Part shown: positions 44,144 to 55,906 of the stretch, one piece after another | Position numbering within the stretch: the stretch's first letter is position 1 | How the letters are laid out: each line of letters opens with the position of its first letter | From: Macrosoma leucophasiata | Taxonomy: Eukaryota; Arthropoda; Insecta; Lepidoptera; Hedylidae | Direction of reading: 5' to 3' | DNA: 64,000 nt | Assembly (NCBI GenBank): GCA_036365455.1 | Contig: JAWQUS010000004.1 | Span: 689,501-753,500 of the forward strand | The notes under the pieces: generated by a model | Database searches by the model: none | What the model saw: only the letters and a program-made list of their open reading frames with translations | Told to the model about the DNA's origin: nothing | Position numbers and translations under genes: made by a program

Positions 44144-44220
44144 CTTCGGTAGCTTAGTGATAAAGCGGCTGGTCTGGTTATCCCGAGGTCGCAGGATCGA
44201 TTCCTGCCCGAAGCAGAGAT
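44144..44220 (+). repeat. tRNA-like family C relative
   Basis: CTTCGGTAGCTTAGTGATAA and a perfect T-arm (GCAGG ATCGATT CCTGC) with a 6-bp acceptor stem. The anticodon stem does not close, so I do not call a tRNA. Confidence 0.5.
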
Positions 44221-44784
44221 TTTTTATTACCGTTATTTCTCAAAAGAATACTTACAATTTTTAATAGTTTAGATTCAGTAGTTTCGGAAATACCTAAGGA
44301 GGGAATGGTCATCATAATAATTCTAAAAAAAATACCATGCCCATTTGTATACTCGTTTACCATTGCATTACATAAAAAGATACAGGTAACTAATTTCAGT
44401 AGAAATAATATAGGTGTTATGTTTGAGAAGTGTATTGAATATCAAACAATATTATTTAATCAAAAGATACACCAAAATTCCTTATTGCTAGCATATGATT
44501 ATTAAACAAATCGGTTTTTGAGACTTTACACTCAGTTTTTGATGTCTCAGGAATTTCGCCGTCGTCTGCACATACCTTAACACTCAATACATCATCAGTG
44601 ATAAAGGAATAATCACAGAATAGAATTATCTATTCTGTGGGAATAAAACATCCTTTATCTTTGCACCTGACAGCAGTCAGTAGTGGTCAACATCCGCCTC
44701 TGCAGCCCTAGTTCCATTCCAGCGCGATATGCAAATGACGCGCATGCGTAATGAAGCAATTTATCCACCAATTAGGCATGCCTA
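44221..44784. other. AT-rich spacer
   Basis: A short palindrome CACAGAATAGA-ATTA-TCTATTCTGTG lies at about 44613. Nothing else. Confidence 0.35.
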
Positions 44785-45165
44785 TAATAATAATAATAAT
44801 GGCAACCCATTATACGTCCCACTGCTGGGCACGAGTCTCTCCCCTTTTTGAGGGGAGGCCTGGAGCTTACTCCACCACGCTGCTCCAATGCGGATTGGTG
44901 GAGGTGGGTGGGTTAGTGGCCAACCCGCTGTCGAATGTTTTCAAACCGCCCATAAGGCCTCCGACAAGGTTTAACGACTGCTATCCATCGATAGCAACCG
45001 GGACCGACGGCTTAACGTGCCCTCCGAGGCACGGAAATGCGCATTTAATTTGCCACTAGCGGTCACCCATCGCACTACCCGACCGCGCCCGTATTGCTTA
45101 ACCGGGTAGATCGTTTACGATCTACACCAGCCGCTGGGCCATGCGCGCTTCCACGCCTAGGCATG
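44785..45165 (-). repeat. Repeat family D, longest copy
   Basis: On the minus strand GCGCATGGCCCAGCGGCTGG starts it and CCAGCAGTGGGACGTATAAT plus an ATT repeat ends it, as in LINE-mobilised SINEs of moths. CTCCCCTCAAAAAGGGGAG is a conserved hairpin near the 3' end. Confidence 0.6.
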
Positions 45166-45209
45166 CCTGATAGATAATATATCTGATAGGACAAGTTCGT
45201 TCTAGTTTT

Positions 45210-45330
45210 TTATGTCATGAAGAGGCAAACAAGTGTACAGTTCAAATTGAAGTGTGCCAGTGTACATAAAAACCAGAGATTTCAATATACATATTATATT
45301 ATATACGTTGTCATTCTTGAGGTTAAAGTT
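45210..45330 (-). repeat. Family A diverged fragment
   Basis: GAAGAGGCAAACAAGTGTAC and CCAGAGATTTCAATATACAT. Confidence 0.4.
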
Positions 45331-45337
45331 GTTACAA

Positions 45338-45605
45338 CTGCCTCAGTAGCCTAGTGGTGGTCCTGGGTTCGATTCCCGGGTTGTAAGAGATAATGGTGTA
45401 AAACCATATTATTATCCTATTGGAATTTATCCATTTTCTGGAAATTTCCCAGTATCTATCTTAAAGTTTGGTTATGTGCCCGGAGAAGTCAATAGGCTCA
45501 CCACCTGTTACATGAACCAAAAACGTGGGTGTTTGCATGTATGCTTGAATGCATGCATTTACCTCTGCCTACCTCTTCGGGGATAACCGGCGTGAAGTTA
45601 CGTTT
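45338..45605 (+). repeat. Family B copy with shortened tRNA head
   Basis: CTGCCTCAGTAGCCTAGTGG joins GGTCCTGGGTTCGATTCCCG directly, losing the anticodon arm. The tail CTACCTCTTCGGGGATAACC is complete. Confidence 0.65.
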
Positions 45606-45878
45606 ATGCGCTAAGCAAAAAATAACATGGCTGTAATGTATGTAGGTACCTACCTCCATCGGCATAGGCTAAGTAGGCTAGTGAAAGTGTTTCAGGGACC
45701 AGTTCACGCATTCGTTTTTTGGATCATGCAAACTGGAAAATTAACTACTCTTGAAGTGTTCCATTATATCTACGCTATAATATAGAGGTAGACATTCAAA
45801 ACTGGCGTTAAAAGATTCTTTCATGGCTGGCATGATGGCAGCAAGTTCCCGATTTGGCGCCTCCTCTATTATTTCAAA

Positions 45879-46141
45879 CATAAAGCAACACGGGCCACCG
45901 GCCGCGGCGGACCGGAGGGGAGTAGCCATAGCGTTTATTACCGATGCAAAACAGTCTGTCATTTTTTGCAGCGGGAAATGCGTGTGACACACACGCACAC
46001 TACAACAATCGTCTATTATTACGAAACTCACACCTTGACTTTAACAAAATACAGACATATAGGCGACGGGCCCATTTGGGCTTGTGCTTTGACAGAGGGG
46101 AAAGCCTGCATATGGCTACTCCCCTCCGGTGTTGCTCTATG
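45879..46141. mobile_element. hAT-type MITE, copy 2 (inverse orientation)
   Basis: CATAAAGCAAC...GTTGCTCTATG, 263 bp, flanked by ATTTCAAA/ATATCAAA (one mismatch in eight). Confidence 0.72.
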
Positions 46142-46254
46142 ATATCAAATGTTCATAAGCGACGAAATATCTTATAGCCGGTGCTCCACCCGATGAAGAG
46201 TCTGCAGTTTTGGGAGCCTATTCGTTTTAAAAGGTTACACAGGTTCAATTCTTT

Positions 46255-46435
46255 CCGCACTATCGTATTCACTATGTCTCAGGTGGTAATGTACGGCCCT
46301 GTAATTTCCGACACAAAGGCATAATCCTTAGACCTCAGGAGAGGCAACGCATCTACATTGAAATCTCCAGTCTTGTGTAGATGTTTATAGGCTAGAGTAT
46401 TGTAAACTGTGTGCTTGTCACTTCATAACATAAAA
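46255..46435 (+). repeat. Family A copy, 5' part missing
   Basis: GGTGGTAATGTACGGCCCTG to TTGTCACTTCATAACAT. Confidence 0.55.
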
Positions 46436-47010
46436 ACAAATCAAAAGATTTAACGTGGAAGAAAAGGATACGGGTAATTTTGGGTCTGCAAAATCGTTAC
46501 TGGTTGGGTTAACCCATTAATTACACAGTACTTTTTGTAATATAGATAACAATTAGCAAACTGACCCAACTTTTATTTGATCGTACATACCTACCTACTT
46601 CAAATAAAGCAATTCAAAAAATGCCCTAATATTAAATTATTTATATATTTTATAGATATTTGAAGATGACATAATTTGTCCAGTACCTGGGTCCAGAAAT
46701 GTATGGAACAGTATCATTTTCCATTTTGAAGGTTTCTTTCTCTTCTACCACATGTGTATTGGACACAATGGACACATGTTTTTTTTCCTTATTTACCACA
46801 TTATTTCAATTTGTCTCTCGGCGACGGTAGCTGGTAGCTGGTGGTGACATGTAGGTAAGCTTCCACCAGCATTGCGTGCCCAACTACGGCGTTGTGAATA
46901 ATTATTATGATTGATTGCGCTCGCAGCTCGCCCACGGAGGCTTAGCCGCGCCCGCGCACGCCCCGCACGGTTAGGATTGACACTGCTATGTTTTATATGA
47001 ATAAAAATAT
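46436..47010. other. Spacer
   Basis: CGCCCGCGCACGCCCCGCAC near 46947 is a short GC-rich island. No gene recognised. Confidence 0.3.
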
Positions 47011-47160
47011 TATACAATACAATACAATACAATACAATATCTTTATTAGTTACACCAAGTTACAAGTCATTTTTAGTAGGTACAATATATTAACAATATA
47101 TTGATTAAATTTAATATTCGATATTACCTATATTTAAATAGCAATTAAATTCATTTAATT
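47011..47160 (-). mobile_element. LINE 3' tail with TTGTA repeat
   Basis: On the minus strand AACTTGGTGTAACTAATAAA leads into five TTGTA-type units; a typical 3' end of a jockey-like LINE. Upstream limits are unclear. Confidence 0.5.
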
Positions 47161-47489
47161 AGTTAAATTATCATACAATTTCATTGAAAGCATAAATTAT
47201 AAAAATATAAAATAGGAATAGTATCAGTAAATTGGTACATTTATTAACTTACTGGCAATTCATAGAATTCTTCTATTGAATAGAAGGCACACCGGTTTAA
47301 CCATTTTCTCAGTCAGTTACATTATTTTATTTATCGGACTCCTTAAAAATAATTTTGCTACAGTTAAGTAATGCTTGGCTAGTGCATAGTTTTCATGTAT
47401 GTAGGTATAAGTTTCTAGTTACAGTGTTAGTCTCGGTCAATTTGTAGCTACTATTTATCCCTTTTCTGTAATCCGTTGAATGTTTTTTA

Positions 47490-47668
47490 ATGTCATGAAA
47501 TGGAAAACAAAGCATAATAATACAGTTCATATTGATTTTAAGTGAATATTGCAGCCTATAAACATCAACATAAAAACAAGAAGAAAAACAGAGATTTCAA
47601 TATACTTAGATGTGTTGCCATTCCTGAGGTCTAAGTTGTTATACCTCTCTGCCGGAAATTACGGGATT
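47490..47668 (-). repeat. Family A fragment next to a palindrome
   Basis: Continues to GCCGGAAATTACGGGATTG. There a 16-bp inverted pair begins (47667-47682 and 47695-47710). Confidence 0.5.
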
Positions 47669-48194
47669 GAAAACCATTTAAAACTAACAAAAGCTTTAAA
47701 TGGTTTTCAAGGCGAATGAAACGGAGATAACGCCAACTAGTAGACAAATAACAATTTTCCAAGCATTAAAATAAATAACTGAAAACCTACAAGGTGACTA
47801 GACTGATCTGCTGCCTACAATAACAGTGACTCCATAATTATATTTAAACGTCACTATGCACATTGTTACCATTTACCATACTGGTAAGCTGGTGATAACC
47901 CTGCATGTAACGAAGTCGTCCCGACACCGCGACGACGGACACTGACACACACATCAACACATATTTTTTCGCACGAGCCCCGATCATTATCCAGTGTCCA
48001 CTGTCCACTCACTATATCACAGTAATTAGGTTAGCACGTGTTGTGACAGCTGCGCGTAATTGTGAGTTAAGACTATGACTTAATAATCTACAAATTAATA
48101 TTTTTTATACGTAATTAATATACTTATGTATGGTCCCGTAATACCTGCCACAGAAACATAACAACTTAGATCTCTGGGGTGACAATGCGTCTGC

Positions 48195-48425
48195 ATTTAT
48201 TTATGTAATGAAAGTGGCAAACAAGCATGCAGTTCACATTGATGTTAAGTGATGACTGTAGGCTATAGACACCCACATGAAGACCAAGGTCAAAATGCAG
48301 ATGCGTTACCACTCCTGAGGCCTAAGGTGTTATGCCTCTGTGCCGGAAATTATATATTACCACCAGAACGGAACACGATAGTGCTAAACACTACCATTTA
48401 GCAGAAAGTATAATAAGTAATGCAG
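48195..48425 (-). repeat. Family A copy
   Basis: TTTATGTAATGAAAGTGGCA to AGTATAATAAGTAATGCAG; its 5' end is missing. Confidence 0.6.
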
Positions 48426-48794
48426 TCTTGCCATTTTTTTAACACAAAAATCGCGGCAGGTGTATTATTGGTACATGCGGTGATGCCTATCAGCATCGGA
48501 TTGGCAATTATAGTCGTGGTGGCGATTTCCAACCGGACTCCCATGAGGCTTGTAGGACGTCCCGCAAGCATCTGTCTAAGACCCCGTGCCCAATATGTAG
48601 ACTCAGGGTGAGATTCACAGACTACACTACGTCTTTACTTCCAACAAAGTACGCTTACAACTCTCAAAACTCATACTGTACTGACAGTTCTAAGCATACT
48701 TTGCTCAATGTAAAGTCGTAGTGCGGTCTTCACACTGAGCTTCATTCGAGATTCTTGAGCGAGATTCACAACCTGCATTACGATTTGACTATGA

Positions 48795-48920
48795 TTTTAG
48801 GTCTCAGGGATGGTAACGCATTTACATTTTGACTGCATCTGGTTTTAAAGTAGGTGTCTATAGGCTGCATTCATCACTTAACATCTACATGAACTGTATG
48901 TTTATTTGCTACCTTCATCG
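48795..48920 (+). repeat. Family A 3' fragment
   Basis: GGTCTCAGGGATGGTAACGC to TATTTGCTACCTTCATCG. Confidence 0.5.
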
Positions 48921-49369
48921 TATCGTCTGCACCATATGTAATCTATTTTATCACCTATTCTTATACCTACCATATAGGTATACAAAAAAAACCATAAAAG
49001 TCTGTCCGGCCGTTCCGAATACTACCAGTAGAACTCATCTGTTTAATGCGGTGTTACCTACTCAAAAGAACTTTTCCAGTATACAAAGTTTACCAAAAGC
49101 ATTTGTACTACTTTTTTTTTTGTGGTGGTTAAAAATATTTGATGGTACCATATTAAAAAAGTAGGCCAAAAGCACAGATTATTAAATAACACGTATTTTT
49201 AATAAAGACGCCTACATAGTAGGGGCAGCAATTAAACGCGCGCTTGTACATTGGAATGCAAATAGTGGGCTTGTAGGGACTTTTATGTATGTTAATTGGT
49301 CTGCCTTATGCAAACAATCAGCAATCTTTTTTTTAAGGTGGCAAACGATCATGCATTTACATCGACGCT

Positions 49370-49475
49370 AAGTAATTTAATTTAATTTATTTTGTTTGTT
49401 TTTGACGTGTCTTAAGAGGTGCCAGTCACCCTAAATGAATAAATGTGTTTCTGATTCTAATTCTGATATAATAAT
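49370..49475 (+). mobile_element. LINE 3' tail with TTCTGA-type repeat
   Basis: AAGAGGTGCCAGTCACCCTA, AATGAATAAATGTGTTTC, then TGATTCTAATTCTGAT. Confidence 0.5.
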
Positions 49476-49574
49476 GTAAGTATGTCCAACTATCACAGGG
49501 ACATCAGATAGATCTCAAAAGTGGCATTGCACTTGGACCAAAACTCTCACTCCTCTGCCTTTACATTCTAGTGG

Positions 49575-49727
49575 TAAACTGCCTCAGTAGTCTAGTGGTG
49601 GCAGGCCAATACTGCTACAACGGTATACTGGGTTCGATCCCCGGGTCGAGGCTATCAGAGATAAAGGTGTATATCCTTTATCACTGGTGCTAATGGAATT
49701 ATTCTATTTTCTGGAAATTTCACAGTG
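49575..49727 (+). repeat. Family B head fused to a family A piece
   Basis: CTGCCTCAGTAGTCTAGTGG and GGGTTCGATCCCCGG are clear. After CTGGAAATTTCACAGTG the sequence changes to family A (49730-49985, plus). Confidence 0.6.
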
Positions 49728-49729
49728 CA

Positions 49730-49985
49730 ACTCTCGCAGCTCCAGTGACGTACCTTGCGGGTGTAGGCACCGCATTTTCTGATTTCCTTGCCACTAAATG
49801 GCAGTATTCGGCAGTTTCGTGTCCCGGTCGGTAATATAAGGCCCTGCAATTGCCGGCACGAAGACATGACCTTAGATCTCAGGAGTGGTCTACGTATCTA
49901 CATTGAAATCCCTGATTTCGTGTAGATGTTGATAGACGGTGATGCCTGCGCTCTTGGGCTCCGCCACTGAAGCTATTCCATCGGT
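49730..49985 (+). repeat. Family A copy joined to family B
   Basis: CGCAGCTCCAGTGACGTACC, CGTGTCCCGGTCGGTAATAT, to GTAGATGTTGATAGACGGTG. Confidence 0.5.
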
Positions 49986-51099
49986 GATTTTATATTGCCT
50001 TATTGAAGCGGATTAATTTTAATCCATTGATAACTGACTGATTTGATTTGATATATATACTAGATTAAATAACCATTCAGTAGATAATTATTTTTTTAAA
50101 AAATCTGCCTGTATTGTAATATTATTAGAAGAAAGAATTTGTTGTTTTATTTATGTTTGTAATGAATCATAAAATACTGAATTGATTATAAAAAAACACG
50201 TTTTATGAGAAATTGTAACATATTGCATAAAGCGTTAATCGATAAATTAAATTGATCGATTAAAAATTGTAATGTAACAAGATAGCTATCAATTTGAACT
50301 TGATTATAGTGATTAATATTCGGTCCTATAATGTATGACTAAACTACCTAGTTTAAAGCCTAGGGCTTGCATCTCAAGTATCGCAATCTATGCTGGTATG
50401 TAAATAGAGTGGACTTCATGAAATATTTATTCTGTTATGGATTGTGGTTGCCATTAATTAAAATGTGACAACTATCAAACCAGAACAGGGTACGTACCAT
50501 GAAGTCTTACTATCCCTCAATTACGGACCTAAATTGATAACTATTAGGTTCCGAAATGGATTAACGACATGACATCATGACTTGTTCCAATTTGAAAATA
50601 CCTACGATGTGCAATATCCTAAAACGCAAATATAGAGTGTCCACATTTCGTATTTTTTATTTCAGCATCCATTATAGCGCCATTCTTTTTTTATGGCTAA
50701 AGTTTACAGTTATATACCCAGATATTTATAAAAAGGTACATACATTAGAAGAAATATATTATTTAGAAATTTTGTGAATATTTGACTCATCGTTTAGATA
50801 CTTATAATGAAACTGTTACTATTCTAAACGTTTATCTATAAAGGTATGAATTAATCTATCGAGATTATTTAATTTTGGCAATACGGTAAGTATTAGGTAA
50901 GTAACAAATGAAACAACAAAAACATCTTACATATTTATTAAAACATATGCGGTAGAACACAGAAGTAAAAAATAATAAATGCAATTAGAGCAGTGCTGAA
51001 AATAACACAGATTATAACAAACATGAATGGAAACATGTAGTATAAGTTCCAACTATCTGGAACGTGGCGAGAAAATTAATCACTCACAACGCTGAAAGC
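49986..51099. other. AT-rich spacer
   Basis: No repeat or gene recognised. Confidence 0.35.
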
Positions 51100-51660
51100 G
51101 TATTTTTCAGGAGCGCCACGTTAAACCGTGCCCATATAAGGAAAGCGGGGACGGGACGACGGCGGCGCAGGCGCAGGTAGGGCGATATGGGCGATGCGCA
51201 AACGCAGCGGAAGGCGCCCGAATTAGCCGCGCGGGCTGCGCGCCCGGCCGCCGAAACTAAATACCCAAAACCGTCGGGCCGCGTGCCCGCCTGCCAAATA
51301 CGGCACGAATCTCGGGTTTCCCGCGAGCTGGCACGCCACCCGGCCTCCGCGAAAACGCTCTATTCCCGTCTAATACTCGTGAAAAAACACGTAAAAACGC
51401 ATTTATTTCTGTAGCGAGCGGCCTCTAAATTTAGGCCGTATGGAAACCGAAAGCAATAGGAGTGATTTTGGTCGGGGCCGCGTTGTCTGTATTTAGATTA
51501 GACGTGCGCGGGCGCAGAGCGGCGCTCCGACCTCCCAAGGTGCAGCAGTGCAGCTCCCGGCCCCCCGAAGGTGCAGGACACCTTCAGCGCCCTTCGCCAC
51601 TTTCATGTCCCTCATGCTGCCTGAAGCCGGAGGTGAATATCCTCTATTTTTTTGTGATCC
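51100..51660 (+). promoter_or_regulatory. GC-rich promoter-like block
   Basis: A sharp GC and CpG rise in AT-rich surroundings. It opens with CCATATAAGG (51132-51141), a full CArG box that could also act as a TATA element, then GC-rich sequence. Near its end ATG at 51605 reads MSLMLPEAG and meets the donor GGAG|GTGAAT. A first exon whose partner exons lie elsewhere is my best guess; direction is inferred from the donor. Confidence 0.4.
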
Positions 51661-52089
51661 CTAAGTGAAGTGATTGTGTTTACCGATTTTTGTTGGATTG
51701 TTTTGTGATTTGAACGGTGAAAATTTCGTGCATTTTTTTCGTACGTTTATTTGTTTTTTTAATTTCACGTTTCGTATTTCATAACTCGGTTAATCGGACG
51801 GTGCGTCACTATCAGTCGTGTTACTGATAAAACGATAACAGCACTGATTCAGTGCACGTACAGTTTTCACTTCTGTTAGTGTTTATCAGTTGTTGACCTT
51901 TTAAAAAAAGATAGTTTGAATACGGACTTTGCGAAAAGGATAGTTACGGACTTTGCAAAAGTAGTGTCGTGCGAATTTGTGAACGAGACTCTTTAATGGC
52001 GCCTCACGTTTCTCGGTCTAATATGTCCCGGATTTAAACAACGGAAGGAGGTAGAACATCTTTAATTTATCAATTTAACTATTCTTAGT
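51661..52089. other. Sequence after the GC-rich block
   Basis: Rich in GTGATTTGAACGGTG-type 5'UTR-like sequence but no ORF; could be intron or untranslated exon. Confidence 0.25.
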
Positions 52090-52230
52090 AACGAGTTTCT
52101 ATATACTTAACTAGTTTGTAGAAATCATATTTGCGGCTTTTCGGACTTCTCTTACCTCCTCTAGAAGAAGTCGGCAGTAGAGGTATACGCGAGAAAATCC
52201 GCAAATACGATTTCTACAATGTATGAAGCT
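52090..52230. mobile_element. Inverted-repeat element, copy 1
   Basis: TTGTAGAAATCATATTTGCG at left and CGCAAATACGATTTCTACAA at right; then TGTATGAAGCTCGCGAA, also found after copy 2 at 59706. Confidence 0.55.
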
Positions 52231-52602
52231 CGCGAACACGTGAGTTTCTAATATTTAATTCATGATTTTCATTATACGGTAATTGTTTATTATTAACAGT
52301 AACTGTTTGTTTTTCTTGAAACTCGGTAACGCTAATAAAATTGAAGCAATGTATGCCATACAGTTTTGAAATTGTATGCTCAATATATTACTATACGAAA
52401 GTTTCTAGCGGATAGTCCTTTTATGGGTGGTGTCAAATTGTCTGCGGCCAATGTACCAACCTGTCTAGTTATCGGGCGAATAGTGCATGTGTCTGTTCAT
52501 TACACAATAGTAATTATGTCCAAAATAGCATGTTTGCAAACTGTTCTCAGCTGGGGTCGATAATGAGAGCGTTCGTCTTAATATATCGGTTTTATTTAAT
52601 TT

Positions 52603-52680
52603 ATGTAACTTCACGCCTGTAATACCCGAAGGGATTGGCAGAGTTAAATGCAGTACCCGAAAACAACTACGAATAGACAG
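52603..52680 (-). repeat. Family B tail fragment
   Basis: TAACTTCACGCCTGTAATAC and CCGAAGGGATTGGCAGAG. Confidence 0.5.
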
Positions 52681-52940
52681 TTATGATGTTCCATGTTTTG
52701 AGTCAATAGGTTGCGAGCTTATTATCATCGACTATCAAAATTCTTAGATCTAACTAATACAAATAAGAATTAAAGTAAGTAGGTAGACGTGGGTACCTAA
52801 TATCAAAATACAAATGTACCTACTGCAAATTCTGCTATCAATATGATGTGAACCGAGATATCTACATAATACGCCTTATAGCATTTTATTTTTTACCAAA
52901 CTTCAGGTAAACACTCAATAAATATTTCTTACTCCCCTAA

Positions 52941-53003
52941 CCAGGGATTGAAGCCGAGTCCTCAGCGTAACGGTAGTCTACTATCGCTAGATTACCGAAA
53001 AAG
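52941..53003 (-). repeat. Family B head fragment
   Basis: Degenerate inverse of the tRNA head: GATTGAAGCCGAGTCCTCAG...TCGCTAGATTACCG. It may belong to the tail at 52603. Confidence 0.45.
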
Positions 53004-55462
53004 ATTTTATTTATTTACCCATAAGTAGATATATTTATTTGTTCATTGCGTCAAAGTGTCTCAAAGTACGTAGTTCCACAATAACAAATTATTGTAGCGG
53101 ACAAAGCCGCGTTATCACCGGGTAGGGTCAGAGGTTGGGTTATCCAATCAGAAATACTTTTTCGATTTTAAACGTTTGCATATCGAATCAAATTCAACAA
53201 TAAACAATTCTAATGATTTGATAAATAATGGAAAGGCGAAATCAGTGTATCCATAAAGACTTATTTAAAGCCTGACCGAAGTAGGTATCTAAGTATACCT
53301 ACATTTTTTTTTTAATTTGCACAGTTCGCTCTCAAGAGAACAATGTCGTAGAACAACAATATTTAGGTAAAATAGGTATACACACGATTCGTCAGTAGGT
53401 ATCTAATGTTTTTACATCCCACAAGATATAGGCGAGTCCTTTGATTCATTAGGCACTTTGCCAAAATCCGGAGAGATACTCAGAATCTAACGAGGTACCT
53501 AGATAAGTGAAAAAATAATTGTATATTTTGCTCCTCTAGTAAAACGAAGTAGTGTCCAGAATTTTACTACAAATACCAACGTTGAGTAAGTAGTCTAGGT
53601 AGTGAGTAGATATTTTTCTAGTGCAATAAAAAGACAGTAAAAGGTAGTTTTAAGGGTTCCGTAGCCTACAAAGAACTATAGTTTGGCCATGTCTGTCCGT
53701 CCGACTGTCAGTTATTTTCCCAATACTGATAATATCAAACACTAGGAAGACGAGGGAAACAGCTAGTACTTATAATAAATATACAATTGATAATCTATTT
53801 CATATAGGTATACCGTATATAAATAAAATGAATCACCGAAATTATTGTACGTGCACAACTTCCAAACGGCAACACCAAATTGATTAAAAACTTTACTTTA
53901 TGTGTTCGTTATTGTCCGGAAAAGGTGAAAAATAATAGAAAATATTTTTAAATAATCCGATGGCGGTACATGTTCGCTCGCCGGGTCAGTTATAAAGGCA
54001 TAAAAAATAGTACCTACCGTAGCGTATTAGCATTATTACATATTCTCTGGTATTAGATCGCAATGCTGTGCTAATATGAATGAAGATGGCAGTTGGCACC
54101 GGTACCTACCACTAAATACGTGAGTATTCGTGACATTTTCCGATAATTGTCTTATTACACTGCCAACTGGGTGTGTTAAGTCGCAAACATTAAAATTGTA
54201 GGCAGCTTCAAATTTTATTAGAGTTTTTAATTGTTATCTAGTCATTTATAGAATTGTACATTTCAAGAATCGGTCATTTCTAGACTGTGTAGTCATTTTG
54301 CGAATCAGTCATTCCTAGACTAAACCATCTTTAATAGCTTTTCTGTTGCACATTATTTTTTTAAGCTTAGTTTCAGATGATTTAGAATAATTGTACCTAT
54401 CTACTTCATATTTATGCATCTTTTCATTACTTGTAAAACTTAATTGACCTGTTCAAACCTTAAAAGAATAGGTCCGCGAAATATTTCAATGAGTTTAACG
54501 ACTGGTTACAACTATTATAATCGTTATATGTATAACATCTCAAAACAATAACATTGTTGATCTATCTAATTGCATAAAATCAACAAAACAAGTAATAAAA
54601 ATCGTAACAATATGCAATTAAACATTACTTATCTGATACATAAGTATGCATACATACATACATACTTATCTGATACATAAGTTCCTATTACCAAATTTTT
54701 TCTAGTTAAAATTTAGAGCATCTTATTATGAAAGTAATAGATTTTAAGAATTTGAATAATACAGTTTTTTATTAACATCCCAATTAGTAATATTAAACAG
54801 TAAATAACAAACACAAAATTAACAATAAAATAAATGATACCGATTAGTACACTTCAAAGGCAGAAATGGCTAGCCAAATGCGGCTAATTATATAGAGTTC
54901 TAGATAAAAGAAATGACAGAATTATATTGAACATTATAATACCACGAACACTCAGAATGTGGGCTTAGATGATGAGTAGCTTCATTATCATCTGCTTTTG
55001 AAGCGAGCCGGTATATTTATCACTATTTATAGAATGTAGGAAACAATGTGTCTTTTAACGGATACTAATGTTCTGAAGATTGTATCATTTGTTTCTGTAA
55101 CTTGTGGTGTTCACCTAATTAGTCCAGTTGTTTTTGACCTACTTACATTTCATTTACATTTAATTTTATTTTAATATCATGCGCAATATTATACCCAATT
55201 GCAAGCTAAATTATTTTAATTTTTAGCAAAACGGGGCTTGATATATTTTTGTTTACTTTAATAAGTCAAATGAGAAATCTAAAATTAAGCTGCATTAATT
55301 AATTTGCATTGTTAAGAATTACCTATATTATCTACATTATACTTACCTAAAATAAATTTCACTATCTCAGAGGCGCTTCCTAAAAAAAAACTCACTAAAT
55401 TCGTATCGTTTTATGTGAGGATATTTTGGTATGGGCTAGAATCTGCACGTCCAAATTCCATA
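53004..55462. other. Long AT-rich spacer
   Basis: No gene. AAGGGTTCCGTAGCCTAC (53650) resembles the ends of 27261-27636. A CATACATACATACATACTTA run with a repeated CTTATCTGATACATAAGT is at about 54625-54680. Confidence 0.35.
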
Positions 55463-55647
55463 TCTTAATATATATAAATCTCGTGTCACAATGTTTGTCC
55501 TCAATGGACTCCTAAACCACATAACCGATTATAATAAAATTCGCACACCATGTGCAGTTCGATCCAACTTGAGAGATAGGATAGCTTACATCACGCTATG
55601 ACTAATAGGAGCAGAGCAGCGCGGGCGAAGCCGGGGCGGGCCGCTAG
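55463..55647 (+). mobile_element. Short non-autonomous Helitron
   Basis: A|TCTTAATATATATAAATCTC ... GCCGGGGCGGGCCG-CTAG|T. 185 bp. Confidence 0.65.
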
Positions 55648-55651
55648 TAAA

Positions 55652-55906
55652 TCTATATATATGCAACCCGTTTTCCTTGGTCACGACATCACGCGTGAAT
55701 GGCTAGACCGATTTGGCTAATATTGATTTTGAATGATTTTTGGAAGTCCAGGAAATGTTTAAAAGGTAAAAAAATATGAAGAAATTGAAGGGAAATAGTA
55801 AAAACCACCATTTCATTTTCCCATACAAATAGTTCGTATCTATCAAACCTTTGACACATGTCATATTTTTATTCTGAGGCAATACGAAGTTTGCCGGGTC
55901 AGCTAG
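55652..55906 (+). mobile_element. Second Helitron, four bases further on
   Basis: A|TCTATATATATGCAACCCG ... ACGAAGTTTGCCGGGTCAG-CTAG|T. 255 bp; a different subfamily from its neighbour. Confidence 0.6.

Noticed and set aside
51187..51414. 75-codon ORF in the GC-rich block
   Set aside because: High GC lowers stop frequency; Ala/Arg-rich composition is what chance would give.
53640..53780. Another Helitron ending CAGCTAGT at 53775
   Set aside because: No GC-rich terminal hairpin and no matching 5' end, so the CTAGT may be chance.
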